Source: Lepagella muris | GTDB lineage: Bacteria > Bacteroidota > Bacteroidia > Bacteroidales > Muribaculaceae | Direction: 5' to 3' | Assembly: GCF_004793975.1 (NCBI RefSeq) | Contig: NZ_SRYB01000008.1 | Location: 82,992 to 146,991 of the forward strand | Length of the DNA: 64,000 bases | Shown here: in pieces, positions 18,384 through 26,402 of the stretch | How positions within the stretch are numbered: position 1 is the first letter of the stretch | Layout of the letters: every line of letters begins with the position of its first letter | Notes under the pieces: generated by a model | Told to the model about the DNA's origin: nothing | Seen by the model: only the letters and a program-made list of their open reading frames with translations | The model's database searches: none | Position numbers and translations under genes: made by a program

Positions 18384-19928
18384 ATGGCAAAACAGGAAGA
18401 CGTTTTCAAGACCATTGTAGCCCATGCTAAGGAATATGGGTTTGTGTTTCAATCAAGCGAAATTTACGACGGACTCTCCGCAGTGTATGACTACGGACAG
18501 AATGGCGTTGAACTAAAGAATAATATCAAACGCTACTGGTGGGAAGCGATGACAATGCTCCACGACAATATCGTGGGTATCGATTCCGCAATCTTCATGC
18601 ATCCGACCATCTGGAAGGCATCGGGCCACGTAGATGCGTTTAACGACCCGCTGATCGACAATAAGGACTCCAAGAAACGCTATCGTGCCGACGTCCTCAT
18701 CGAGGAGGAGATCGCTAAATTCGACGATAAGATCGAGAAAGAGGTGGCAAAGGCTCGCAAACGTTTCGGCGAGAGCTTCGACGAGGCTATGTTCCGTCAG
18801 ACTAATCCGCGAGTGCTGGAGAACCAGAAGAAGCGCGACGAGCTTCATGAGCGATTCTCCGTGGCAATGAATGCCAATGACCTTGCCAACCTCCGGCAAA
18901 TCATCCTTGACTATGAGATCGTGGATCCGATTTCAGGCACACGCAACTGGACTGACGTGCGCCAGTTTAACCTCATGTTCAAGACTGAGATGGGTTCCAC
19001 TGCCGATGGTGCAATGGAGGTATACCTGCGTCCGGAGACAGCACAGGGCATTTTCGTAAACTACCTCAACGTGCAGAAGACAGGTCGCATGCGTATCCCC
19101 TTCGGTATCGCTCAGATCGGCAAGGCATTCCGCAACGAGATTGTGGCACGCCAGTTCATCTTCCGTATGCGTGAGTTTGAACAGATGGAGATGCAGTTCT
19201 TCGTTCGTCCCGGTGAAGAATTGAAATGGTTCGACAAATGGCGTCAAACCCGTCTGCGCTGGCACAAGGCTCTCGGACTCGGAGATGAGAAATATCGTTT
19301 CCACGACCACGAGAAGCTTGCCCACTATGCAAATGCAGCTACCGATATCGAATTTCAGATGCCGTTCGGATTCAAGGAAGTGGAGGGTATCCATTCCCGC
19401 ACGAACTTCGACCTCTCCCAGCACGAGAAATTCTCAGGCAAGAAAATACAATATTTTGACCCAGAACTAAACGAAAGCTATGTGCCCTACGTTATAGAGA
19501 CATCTATCGGTGTTGACCGTATGTTCCTTAGCGTATTGTGCAGCTGCTACGAAGATCAGCAGCTGGAGGGTGGCGACCACCGCGTGGTGCTTCATTTCCC
19601 GGCTCCGCTTGCTCCGGTGAAATGTGCAGTTCTCCCTCTCGTGAAGAAAGATGGTCTTCCGGAGAAAGCACGCGAGATCCAGCATAAGCTACGCTTCGAC
19701 TTCACCTGTCAGGTGGATGAGAAAGACTCCATCGGCAAACGCTATCGTCGTCAGGATGCAATCGGCACACCTTATTGCATCACCGTCGATCATCAGACTC
19801 TCGAAGACAACACCGTCACCTTGCGCCACCGCGACTCGACGGAGCAAGAGCGCGTCAACGTTGACGACCTTGAGAAGATACTTGCAGAGAAAGTGAGCCT
19901 CAACAGCCTTCTCCGCAAACTCCTTTGA
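18384..19928 (+). CDS. glyS: Glycine--tRNA ligase (single-chain, dimeric type)
   Basis: Charges tRNA-Gly. The 514-residue class II synthetase is of the alpha2 type, not the two-subunit GlyQ/GlyS type. Near the N-terminus are GFVFQSSEIY and VYDYGQNG, and HPTIWKASGHVDAF follows. Class II motif 2 appears as GKAFRNEI then FRMREFEQMEMQFF. The C-terminal anticodon-binding domain starts at APVKCAVLPLV with a GKRYRRQDAIGTPYCITVD segment. It is near the usual length for bacterial members. Monocistronic with its own promoter box and a downstream hairpin. Confidence 0.95.
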   Translation: MAKQEDVFKTIVAHAKEYGFVFQSSEIYDGLSAVYDYGQNGVELKNNIKRYWWEAMTMLHDNIVGIDSAIFMHPTIWKASGHVDAFNDPLIDNKDSKKRYRADVLIEEEIAKFDDKIEKEVAKARKRFGESFDEAMFRQTNPRVLENQKKRDELHERFSVAMNANDLANLRQIILDYEIVDPISGTRNWTDVRQFNLMFKTEMGSTADGAMEVYLRPETAQGIFVNYLNVQKTGRMRIPFGIAQIGKAFRNEIVARQFIFRMREFEQMEMQFFVRPGEELKWFDKWRQTRLRWHKALGLGDEKYRFHDHEKLAHYANAATDIEFQMPFGFKEVEGIHSRTNFDLSQHEKFSGKKIQYFDPELNESYVPYVIETSIGVDRMFLSVLCSCYEDQQLEGGDHRVVLHFPAPLAPVKCAVLPLVKKDGLPEKAREIQHKLRFDFTCQVDEKDSIGKRYRRQDAIGTPYCITVDHQTLEDNTVTLRHRDSTEQERVNVDDLEKILAEKVSLNSLLRKLL

Positions 19929-19941
19929 TAAAACCCCATAC

Positions 19942-19986
19942 CACGCCGCCGGCATACCCGGCTATACCGGAGATACAGGCGGCGTG
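19942..19986 (+). terminator. Hairpin downstream of glyS
   Basis: CACGCCGCC (19942-19950) pairs with GGCGGCGTG (19978-19986), with a 27-nt interior that can partly pair. There is no strong T run after it, so termination is likely but not certain. Confidence 0.55.
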
Positions 19987-20025
19987 CATAATGTTTAATT
20001 AGAACCCGTAATCTTTAATTAGAAT

Positions 20026-20616
20026 ATGAGAAAATTCACGTGTAAACTCCTACTTGCCGTTTCTGCATTTGCGGGAGCAAGTTCTCTCTCTTCTTGCAAC
20101 TACAACTCCCTCGTGGAGCAACAGCAAGGTGTGGATCAGGCTTGGGCTCAAGTGGAAAACCAATACCAACGTCGTGCTGACCTTATCCCGAATCTGGTCA
20201 ATACCGTAAAGGGGTATTCCACTCATGAGAGCGAGACCCTGACGAAAGTGACTGAGGCAAGAGCCAAGGCTACCTCAATAACCATAGACGCGGACAACCT
20301 CAATGAGGAGACCCTCGCAAAATTCCAGGAAGCGCAAGGCGAGCTGTCGCAGGCGTTGAAATCTCTTCTGGCTGTCACGGAAGCTTATCCCGACCTGAAA
20401 GCCAATGAGAATTTTATGAATCTCCAGACCCAGCTCGAAGGCACCGAGAACCGTATTGCCACCGAGCGAATGAGATATACGGAAGCGGTGAAGGAATACA
20501 ACACCAGCATAAAGAAATTCCCGACGATGATTTATGCCGGATGGTTCGGGTTTAAGGAGAAACCTCAGTTCAAGGCTGAAGCCGGAGCCCAGAAGGCACC
20601 GGAAGTGAATTTCTGA
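20026..20616 (+). CDS. lemA: LemA family protein
   Basis: 196 residues. The N-terminal hydrophobic segment ends in SSCN (a possible lipobox), so it may be a lipoprotein rather than the simple single-pass form. The defining LemA core is clear: YNSLVEQQQGVDQAWAQVEN, then YQRRADLIPNLVNTVKGY, and later FMNLQTQLEGTENRIATER followed by YNTSIKKFP. The fold is a long helical bundle outside the cytoplasm; the function of the family remains uncertain. The FKBP-like lipoprotein gene starts 21 bp downstream, suggesting an operon. Confidence 0.92.
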   Translation: MRKFTCKLLLAVSAFAGASSLSSCNYNSLVEQQQGVDQAWAQVENQYQRRADLIPNLVNTVKGYSTHESETLTKVTEARAKATSITIDADNLNEETLAKFQEAQGELSQALKSLLAVTEAYPDLKANENFMNLQTQLEGTENRIATERMRYTEAVKEYNTSIKKFPTMIYAGWFGFKEKPQFKAEAGAQKAPEVNF

Positions 20617-20637
20617 TACTTCTTCATAACATAATCT

Positions 20638-21174
20638 ATGCGAATTAAAAAATTCGGATTTCTCTTGCTCCCCACCCTTATCTTCGGAATGTCGTCCTGT
20701 CTCAGCGACGACAAACAGGAAGACTATTCCGGATGGCGTCAGGAGAATATATCCTACATTGAGAAAGCTGAAGCCGAGACCGAAAATGGCAAAGCCAAGT
20801 ATGAGAAGATCATCCCTAAGTGGGATAAATCATCTTTCGTGCTCATGGACTGGCACAACGACCGCACGGAGACGGAGCGCAATCTGTCGCCTCTCGACAA
20901 CTCCACCTGCAACGTCAAATATCTCCTGACAAACATCAAAGGGGATACGCTCGACAGTTCCTATGCCTTGACCGACAGTATTTTCAAATGCAAGCCGAAT
21001 GAAATGATCACCGGTTTCTGGATTGCGTTGACCAACATGCACATCGGCGACTCAGTAACCACCGTCATACCCTACACAGCCGGCTACGGTGCCTACGGCT
21101 CCGGTTCGGTCCCCCCCTTCTCCACCCTTATCTTCCAGATCAAGCTCCTCAGCATCCCCGGTCTGGAAAAATAA
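20638..21174 (+). CDS. FKBP-type peptidyl-prolyl isomerase-like lipoprotein
   Basis: 178 residues. A signal peptide with lipobox (GMSSC) is followed by an acidic linker and a C-terminal FKBP-like domain. IPYTAGYGAYGSGSVPPFST, with the IPP-type loop, and FQIKLLSI are typical of the last strands. Family members catalyse proline isomerisation or act as chaperones in the cell envelope. Two pieces of evidence place it in the envelope: the lipobox and the partner LemA. Activity is not certain because several active-site aromatics cannot be assigned. Ends at a strong hairpin. Confidence 0.8.
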   Translation: MRIKKFGFLLLPTLIFGMSSCLSDDKQEDYSGWRQENISYIEKAEAETENGKAKYEKIIPKWDKSSFVLMDWHNDRTETERNLSPLDNSTCNVKYLLTNIKGDTLDSSYALTDSIFKCKPNEMITGFWIALTNMHIGDSVTTVIPYTAGYGAYGSGSVPPFSTLIFQIKLLSIPGLEK

Positions 21175-21201
21175 TCACTAATAGAATAAAAGAAAAAGAA
21201 A

Positions 21202-21229
21202 GAGTAAAAGACTCGCGGGTCTTTTACTC
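21202..21229 (+). terminator. Terminator after the lemA operon
   Basis: Stem GAGTAAAAGAC (21202-21212) with GTCTTTTACTC (21219-21229), hexaloop, then TTCCCTTTTT; an A-rich tract lies on the 5' side. Confidence 0.85.
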
Positions 21230-21349
21230 TTCCCTTTTTCCAAGACCCGGCAGTTTCGTCACTCGAAGAGTGATCCAAGTCCGGACAGATTCAATCTGTC
21301 CCCCTCTCTACCAAATCCCCATCAAAATCCAAAGACACAAACAAAATCT

Positions 21350-21691
21350 ATGAAGCATACAATCCTATCCATATCCGCAATCGCAATCGTATCAGCCCTC
21401 CTTACGAGCTGTTCCGCCTGCTCCGAGACGGAACATACCGAAGCCATAACAGCAGAAATCACCGCAGCCCAAATGGCAGGCAGAACCGCAGCACGCGAAT
21501 ACCTCACAAAAGAATGGAAAGACAACGCCGACCTACGTCAGATGCTCGAACTCACCGAAATGCACAAACCGAACCTAATCGACACTGCCCACAGCGAATG
21601 TGTGGCGGCATTCGACTCAACATTCATCTCCACAATACGCGCAGTCAACCCCTCCCTCGCCGGCAGAGTCGCCCACATCAAACAGAAGTAG
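21350..21691 (+). CDS. Small putative lipoprotein, function unknown
   Basis: 113 residues. A hydrophobic N-terminus ends in the lipobox LLTSC; the mature part is charged and mainly helical, with no family I can name. The last 14 bp overlap the end of the convergent minus-strand TIGR02757 gene. A real gene is likely from the export signal, but expression is not otherwise supported. Confidence 0.6.
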   Translation: MKHTILSISAIAIVSALLTSCSACSETEHTEAITAEITAAQMAGRTAAREYLTKEWKDNADLRQMLELTEMHKPNLIDTAHSECVAAFDSTFISTIRAVNPSLAGRVAHIKQK

Positions 21692-22505
21692 AAGTCAGCA
21701 GGGTGCCTTTGCGACCCTCTACGCCGATGCCGAAGAGGGCATAATCGTAGATCACCGGGTCATCGGGACGGAACGTGCGCAATACTGCCGTCAACTGCTC
21801 AACACTCTTCCTGTCGTTTGCCTTTCGGCTGATGAGGCCTAATTCTCGCGATATATTGCCTACATGCACGTCAAGCGGAATATAAAGCTTGCTCTTAGGT
21901 ATGGATTTCCATACTCCCATATCAACTATACCATCATCGCGCACAAGCCAACGCAACGCCATGTTCACGCGTTTCAATGCCGTCTGCTGAAGATTCACGG
22001 GGAGACACTGGCTGCAAGTTGCCCCTCCGTTGACGTCGCTCATCAACCTCTGCATCCCCTCTACAAGATTCCATGCCGGGCTTTCAGTATCCCCGCATCC
22101 TATCGCTGCGGAGAAAGCATCCAGACTCCCATATTCCGAATATATCCTGTGCATACCTCTAAGGAAATAGCTGAAATGCTCGCCAAACATTGTGCGATGG
22201 ATATTAAGACGAGGATCAAGGTCTTCGTAGCCCTCATCCATCACGTAGCGATACGGTTCATAATCCATCAGCGCAAGCATCTTTTCTGCATCACGGCAAA
22301 TCATCTTCCTATTGCCCCAGGCAATGATAGCAGACAGGAACGACACAATCTCTATATCCTGCAACCGGCTGAAACGACGTGGGAACTGCACAGGATCCTC
22401 ATCTATAAACGACGGATTATTAATTCTCGCCGCCTCTGCATCCAGCAGCTCCCTTATATCCGATAAATCACCGGCACCATTCTCTTCCTTCAAAATCTTT
22501 TCCAT
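21678..22505 (-). CDS. TIGR02757 / DUF2400 family protein
   Basis: 275 residues. The pattern DPVQFPRRFSRLQDIEIVSF then LSAIIAWGNRKMI near the N-terminus, and the C-terminal PLDVHVGNISRELGL, are characteristic of the TIGR02757 family, widespread in Bacteroidetes and uncharacterised. The C-terminal half is faintly reminiscent of a helix-hairpin-helix DNA-glycosylase fold (DVHV), but that is only a suggestion. It starts one base after the stop of the upstream GH10-like gene, so the two are probably co-transcribed. Confidence 0.8.
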   Translation of the reverse strand: MEKILKEENGAGDLSDIRELLDAEAARINNPSFIDEDPVQFPRRFSRLQDIEIVSFLSAIIAWGNRKMICRDAEKMLALMDYEPYRYVMDEGYEDLDPRLNIHRTMFGEHFSYFLRGMHRIYSEYGSLDAFSAAIGCGDTESPAWNLVEGMQRLMSDVNGGATCSQCLPVNLQQTALKRVNMALRWLVRDDGIVDMGVWKSIPKSKLYIPLDVHVGNISRELGLISRKANDRKSVEQLTAVLRTFRPDDPVIYDYALFGIGVEGRKGTLLTSTSV

Positions 22506-22506
22506 A

Positions 22507-24021
22507 TCATTTTACTTTTATTTTTTCGGGATCGGATTCACGATTCATGCGGTCAAGGGCTGTCACGACGAAGGTGGAGCCGGAAAGCTGCGAAAGATCG
22601 TCGGAGATGAGCACACTATTATATGGCGTCACCGCAATTATAGCCTGTGGGTCATCAAGATCAATCTCCTCCCCTGCGAAAAATTCATATACTACGTATC
22701 TGACAGCATCCGTCTCTTCGGGAGTATGGTCATGATATTTCCGCTTACCAGTCCATGTCAGAAACAACCGATCGCCCCGATTCTCCACCTGAAGATCCTT
22801 CACACGCGACGGCTTCAACGACTTGTCGCCATATTCCGGAGGCAATGCAATGGTAGACTGATATTTCATCGCAAGCGAATCCGCCACGCCCTTATAGTTA
22901 CCCGTCACCCAGTAGCCATGCCACCAGACATTCCCCTTCACGTTGGGAAGCCTACGCGACAGTTTCACTTTTGTGTCAAGTTCATTCCTGTCGTTATTCC
23001 GAGGGTCAGGCGTATTCATAGTCCGCTGCACATCCTGACCTATATACACATCTACCCCGTTGGCATTATCGTTCCACCATTGGGCGAGATGACGGCTTGG
23101 CGCAGCCTTCATGTCGAGAGTCCAGTAAAGCTGCGGCGCAAGATAATCAATCCAACCATTCTTCGCCCAAAGAAGTACATCGGCATAAAGGTCGTCATAA
23201 TTCTGAAGACCGTTGCTGTTACTCCCCCGGCTATCTGTGCTCTTGTTGCGCCATATACCGAAAGGACTCACCCCGAATCTTACCCACGGCTTCTCCGATT
23301 TAATCGTGGTGTGGAGTTGCTCAATAAGAAGATCCACGTTATTACGTCGCCAGTCATTACGGTTCATTCCGTTGCCGAACTTCCTGTAGCTTGCATCGTC
23401 AGCCTGAAATTTCTTACCATTGGCAGGATATGGATAGAAATAGTCATCAATATGAATGCCATCGACATCATACCTGTCGATGATATCCTTCACCACTTCA
23501 CAGATAAAATCACGGTTCTCCTTATATGCAGGATCAAAAAATACTTGCCCGTTAAACTTCACAAACCTATGCGGCTCTCTTTTCGACACATGGTCAGCAG
23601 GCAGGATATCCTTTGCATTCGATGTGACGCGATACGGATTGAGCCATGCATGAAACTCCATCCCCCTCTTATGTGCCTCCTCTATTGCAAAAGCCATCGG
23701 GTCCCATTCCGGATAAGGAGCCTTACCACGTTTTCCGGTAAGCCATGCACTCCATGGCTCAAGTTCCGACCTATACACGGCATCCGCCGTGGGACGCACC
23801 TGAAAAATCACTGCATTGCATCCGGCATCCTGAAGCTTCTGCAACTGCGACACTATATATTTCTGCGCTTCGGCAGTAGACTTACTCTGCCATTGCGTCT
23901 GCCCTATGACGTGGAGCCACGCACCACGGAATTCCCTTTTCGGATTATCGGCAGCCGACGGCAATCCTGCCATCAACGCCACCCCTGCCAAGAAACTGAT
24001 TATTCTCCTCTTCATTATCAC
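22507..24021 (-). CDS. Exported glycoside-hydrolase-like protein (GHL10/DUF187, YngK-like)
   Basis: 504 residues with an N-terminal signal peptide (cleavage near SAADN). The catalytic-barrel family is recognisable from REFRGAWLHVIGQTQW at the mature N-terminus, QVRPTADAVY near residue 98, then EFHAWLNPYRV, DGIHIDDYF and YLAPQLYW. The C-terminal ~130 residues look like a fibronectin-type or all-beta accessory domain. Members are thought to cleave peptidoglycan or other glycans in the envelope; the substrate is unproven. TIGR02757 gene follows directly. A second Met two codons in (24015) is an equally good start. Confidence 0.85.
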   Translation of the reverse strand: MIMKRRIISFLAGVALMAGLPSAADNPKREFRGAWLHVIGQTQWQSKSTAEAQKYIVSQLQKLQDAGCNAVIFQVRPTADAVYRSELEPWSAWLTGKRGKAPYPEWDPMAFAIEEAHKRGMEFHAWLNPYRVTSNAKDILPADHVSKREPHRFVKFNGQVFFDPAYKENRDFICEVVKDIIDRYDVDGIHIDDYFYPYPANGKKFQADDASYRKFGNGMNRNDWRRNNVDLLIEQLHTTIKSEKPWVRFGVSPFGIWRNKSTDSRGSNSNGLQNYDDLYADVLLWAKNGWIDYLAPQLYWTLDMKAAPSRHLAQWWNDNANGVDVYIGQDVQRTMNTPDPRNNDRNELDTKVKLSRRLPNVKGNVWWHGYWVTGNYKGVADSLAMKYQSTIALPPEYGDKSLKPSRVKDLQVENRGDRLFLTWTGKRKYHDHTPEETDAVRYVVYEFFAGEEIDLDDPQAIIAVTPYNSVLISDDLSQLSGSTFVVTALDRMNRESDPEKIKVK

Positions 24022-24071
24022 TCGGTTAATACCACTACAAAATTACGGAAAAATTTTTATTTGTCTCTCCT

Positions 24072-24102
24072 TTTGAGAATAGAAAAATTGATTATAAATT
24101 TG
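24072..24102 (+). promoter_or_regulatory. Bacteroidetes promoter upstream of the YitT gene
   Basis: TTTG (24072-24075), a 19-bp spacer and TAAATTTG (24095-24102) match the TTTG/TAnnTTTG consensus; one of the best promoters in the window. Confidence 0.7.
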
Positions 24103-24193
24103 CACAATGAATGGCGTGGAAGGATGGAATGCCTAACCATTTGCCATCCTACTTTATAATCTATACTCTAACAACCTTAAATCATCCCCACTA

Positions 24194-25129
24194 ATGACCC
24201 GACAGAGATACGACACACTTATGTCAGACGTGCGCGACTACACGATGATTGTAGTCGGGCAAATATTGTATGCTATAGGCTTCTGCGTGTTTATACTCCC
24301 GCATCAGATTGTGATCGGTGGTATGACCGGCGTCGGCACCCTCGTATATTTCGCCACAGGTGGACTAATTCCCGTAGCCGTGACAATGTATGGATGCAAC
24401 ATCGCGCTCCTTATAGCCGGCTTCAGGATGCTCGGAAAGACATTCCTTATACGCACTATTTTCGGTGCTACCGGAATGTCGATATTCATCGGACTTATCG
24501 AGAACTATTTCATGAACCATCCCGCACTGCTGCAACAGACCGAAATGAGCATCATACTCGGCGGAATACTCTGCGGTCTGGGCATCGGCACCATCTACGT
24601 ACACAACGGCACTTCGGGAGGCTCCGACATCATAGCCGCCATGGTGACAAAGAAATCAAACGTCAGCGTCGGCAGAATCCTCATGATGGTGGATATGACA
24701 ATCGTGGCTCTCACCTTCTTCCTCCCATTCAATGGCACACTTGAAGAGCGCGTGCAGGAGAGCCTGCCAAGGATAATCTACGGATGGATAACCATATTCG
24801 TCTATTCCTATATCACCGACACCCTGCTCAACACCAACCGGCAATCAACCCAATTCGTAATATTCTCCAACAAATGGAAAGAGATAGCCGATTCAATCAA
24901 CACCGATGCCCACAGAGGCGTGACAGTACTTGACGGGACGGGATGGTATACCAAAAACAATGTGAAGATCCTGCTCGTATGGTGCCGCAAGATAGAATCG
25001 GTCACTATATTCAGGATCATAAAAAACATCGACAACAACGCATTCATAGCCCAAAGCAATGCCAACGGCGTCTATGGCAAGGGGTTTGACACTATGAAGG
25101 TAAAGGCTATAAAGAAGCATAACGCTTGA
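24194..25129 (+). CDS. YitT family membrane protein
   Basis: 311 residues. Five or six hydrophobic segments (about 18-190) carry the family pattern FVLPHQIVIGGMTGVG-like (here ILPHQIVIGGMTGVGTL) and HNGTSGGSDIIAAMV. A cytoplasmic DUF2179 domain follows (about 215-300; RGVTVLDGTGWYTKNN). The family is found in many bacteria; transport or sensing roles have been proposed but not settled. Own promoter and strong terminator. Confidence 0.92.
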   Translation: MTRQRYDTLMSDVRDYTMIVVGQILYAIGFCVFILPHQIVIGGMTGVGTLVYFATGGLIPVAVTMYGCNIALLIAGFRMLGKTFLIRTIFGATGMSIFIGLIENYFMNHPALLQQTEMSIILGGILCGLGIGTIYVHNGTSGGSDIIAAMVTKKSNVSVGRILMMVDMTIVALTFFLPFNGTLEERVQESLPRIIYGWITIFVYSYITDTLLNTNRQSTQFVIFSNKWKEIADSINTDAHRGVTVLDGTGWYTKNNVKILLVWCRKIESVTIFRIIKNIDNNAFIAQSNANGVYGKGFDTMKVKAIKKHNA

Positions 25130-25145
25130 TATGACACCCATACAG

Positions 25146-25195
25146 ATAAACAGACAGCGTGGCTGACAATCGGGTCAGCCACGCTGTCTGTTTAT
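25146..25195. terminator. Very strong bidirectional terminator between yitT-like gene and efflux operon
   Basis: A perfect stem of about 22 bp (25146-25167 with 25174-25195) with a 6-nt loop, A-rich before and T-rich after. It separates convergent transcription units. Confidence 0.92.
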
Positions 25196-25217
25196 TCATC
25201 ATTCAATTACCGTGACG

Positions 25218-26402
25218 TCATTCATAATAGCTCAATCTGGCGGCGGCAAGCTGATATTCATACATGAGATCAAGATATTCCCGGTTTGCCTGAACGAAAT
25301 AGTTATATTCATTCATATAGTTGAGCAGGGTGATCTGGCGCGCCACAAGAGCCTTCCGGAGGAGCTCAAGCGGAGCCATGTCAGACACTATCGGTGCATA
25401 TTCCGCTAACGACTGCTCATAATAATCAAGCTGCACGAGATCCTCCTCAAAATCCGCCTTACGCTGGCGCAACATTATCTCTGCATCAAGGAGAGCCAAC
25501 TCGGCATCCACCACAGCCGCCTTACTGGCATGTTTCCTGCTCCACGATGGAAGACTTATCCCCACGGAGAATCCGTTGAATCTTTCGCCACCTTCCGACT
25601 CATGCTCATAGCCTACCGAGAAGCCGGGAAGCCCCGACATCTTCGCTACCTTCAGATTCTGACGCGCCACTTCCGTCTGAAGACGCGCAGCGGCATATCC
25701 GGGATCACGCTCCTCTATAAGAGACAGCGTTCCGGCAAGTTTACCCTTGTCAATGGCAGGATATTCATCCCCGGCAAGCCTCACCACCTCATCAATCGGT
25801 GCGCCACCATTGAATGCCTGCAATCTTACCAACAGCGCATCCCTGTCACGCTCAAGCTGGTGTAGTTCCCTATGCACACCTATTCGCTCTATTACTGTCT
25901 TATTATAGTCGATACGGGTCTCCAATCCCTCCTCAGCGGCACGCTTATAGTAAGACTCCATGCTGTCGAGCCGCGCTGCATATCGGCTCTGATGGCAGAT
26001 AAGCTGCTGATTATGTATATAATCGATAAGCAATACCCGTGCGTCCCTGCGTGTGTCAAGCATGGAGGATGCTCTTAGAAACTCCAATGCCGACTCGGCT
26101 GTGTCTGCCGCCCGCTTCCTCGCAGCATAAAGTCCGGGCCAATCAAACCCTTGACTTACCGACACACCCAATTTATTACCCGCCTCAGCATTAGTGCCCC
26201 ATACACGCGAGAACTCAGCCTCCGGACCGGGAAGCACATTCTCCGCACGCATCGTTTCCACTTCTGACACTCCGCGCTTAATTGCGGCTTTTGATTCAAG
26301 GTTATTGCTGACCAATATATTCAATGCGTTCTCAAAATCATTGGCATATACGCCTGTCAACGCTGTCGCCACTAAGGCAACCGTCAATAACATGCTTCTC
26401 AT
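25218..26402 (-). CDS. TolC-family outer-membrane efflux protein
   Basis: 394 residues with a signal peptide (cleavage near VYAND). The protein is rich in long helices with the TolC-family pattern (FDWPGLYAARKRAADTAE, then YDLMYEYQLAAARLSYYE-like at the end). It forms the outer-membrane duct of the adjacent tripartite pump. The ATG overlaps the stop of the RND gene by four bases, which indicates translational coupling. It is the last gene of the adaptor-RND-TolC operon and ends at a strong hairpin. Confidence 0.9.
   Translation of the reverse strand: MRSMLLTVALVATALTGVYANDFENALNILVSNNLESKAAIKRGVSEVETMRAENVLPGPEAEFSRVWGTNAEAGNKLGVSVSQGFDWPGLYAARKRAADTAESALEFLRASSMLDTRRDARVLLIDYIHNQQLICHQSRYAARLDSMESYYKRAAEEGLETRIDYNKTVIERIGVHRELHQLERDRDALLVRLQAFNGGAPIDEVVRLAGDEYPAIDKGKLAGTLSLIEERDPGYAAARLQTEVARQNLKVAKMSGLPGFSVGYEHESEGGERFNGFSVGISLPSWSRKHASKAAVVDAELALLDAEIMLRQRKADFEEDLVQLDYYEQSLAEYAPIVSDMAPLELLRKALVARQITLLNYMNEYNYFVQANREYLDLMYEYQLAAARLSYYE

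Noticed and set aside
22312..24159. A 615-codon open frame on the plus strand
   Set aside because: It lies antisense to the GH10-like and TIGR02757 genes, which have clear family motifs; its translation is low-diversity (His/Arg/Ile-rich) and shows no domain.
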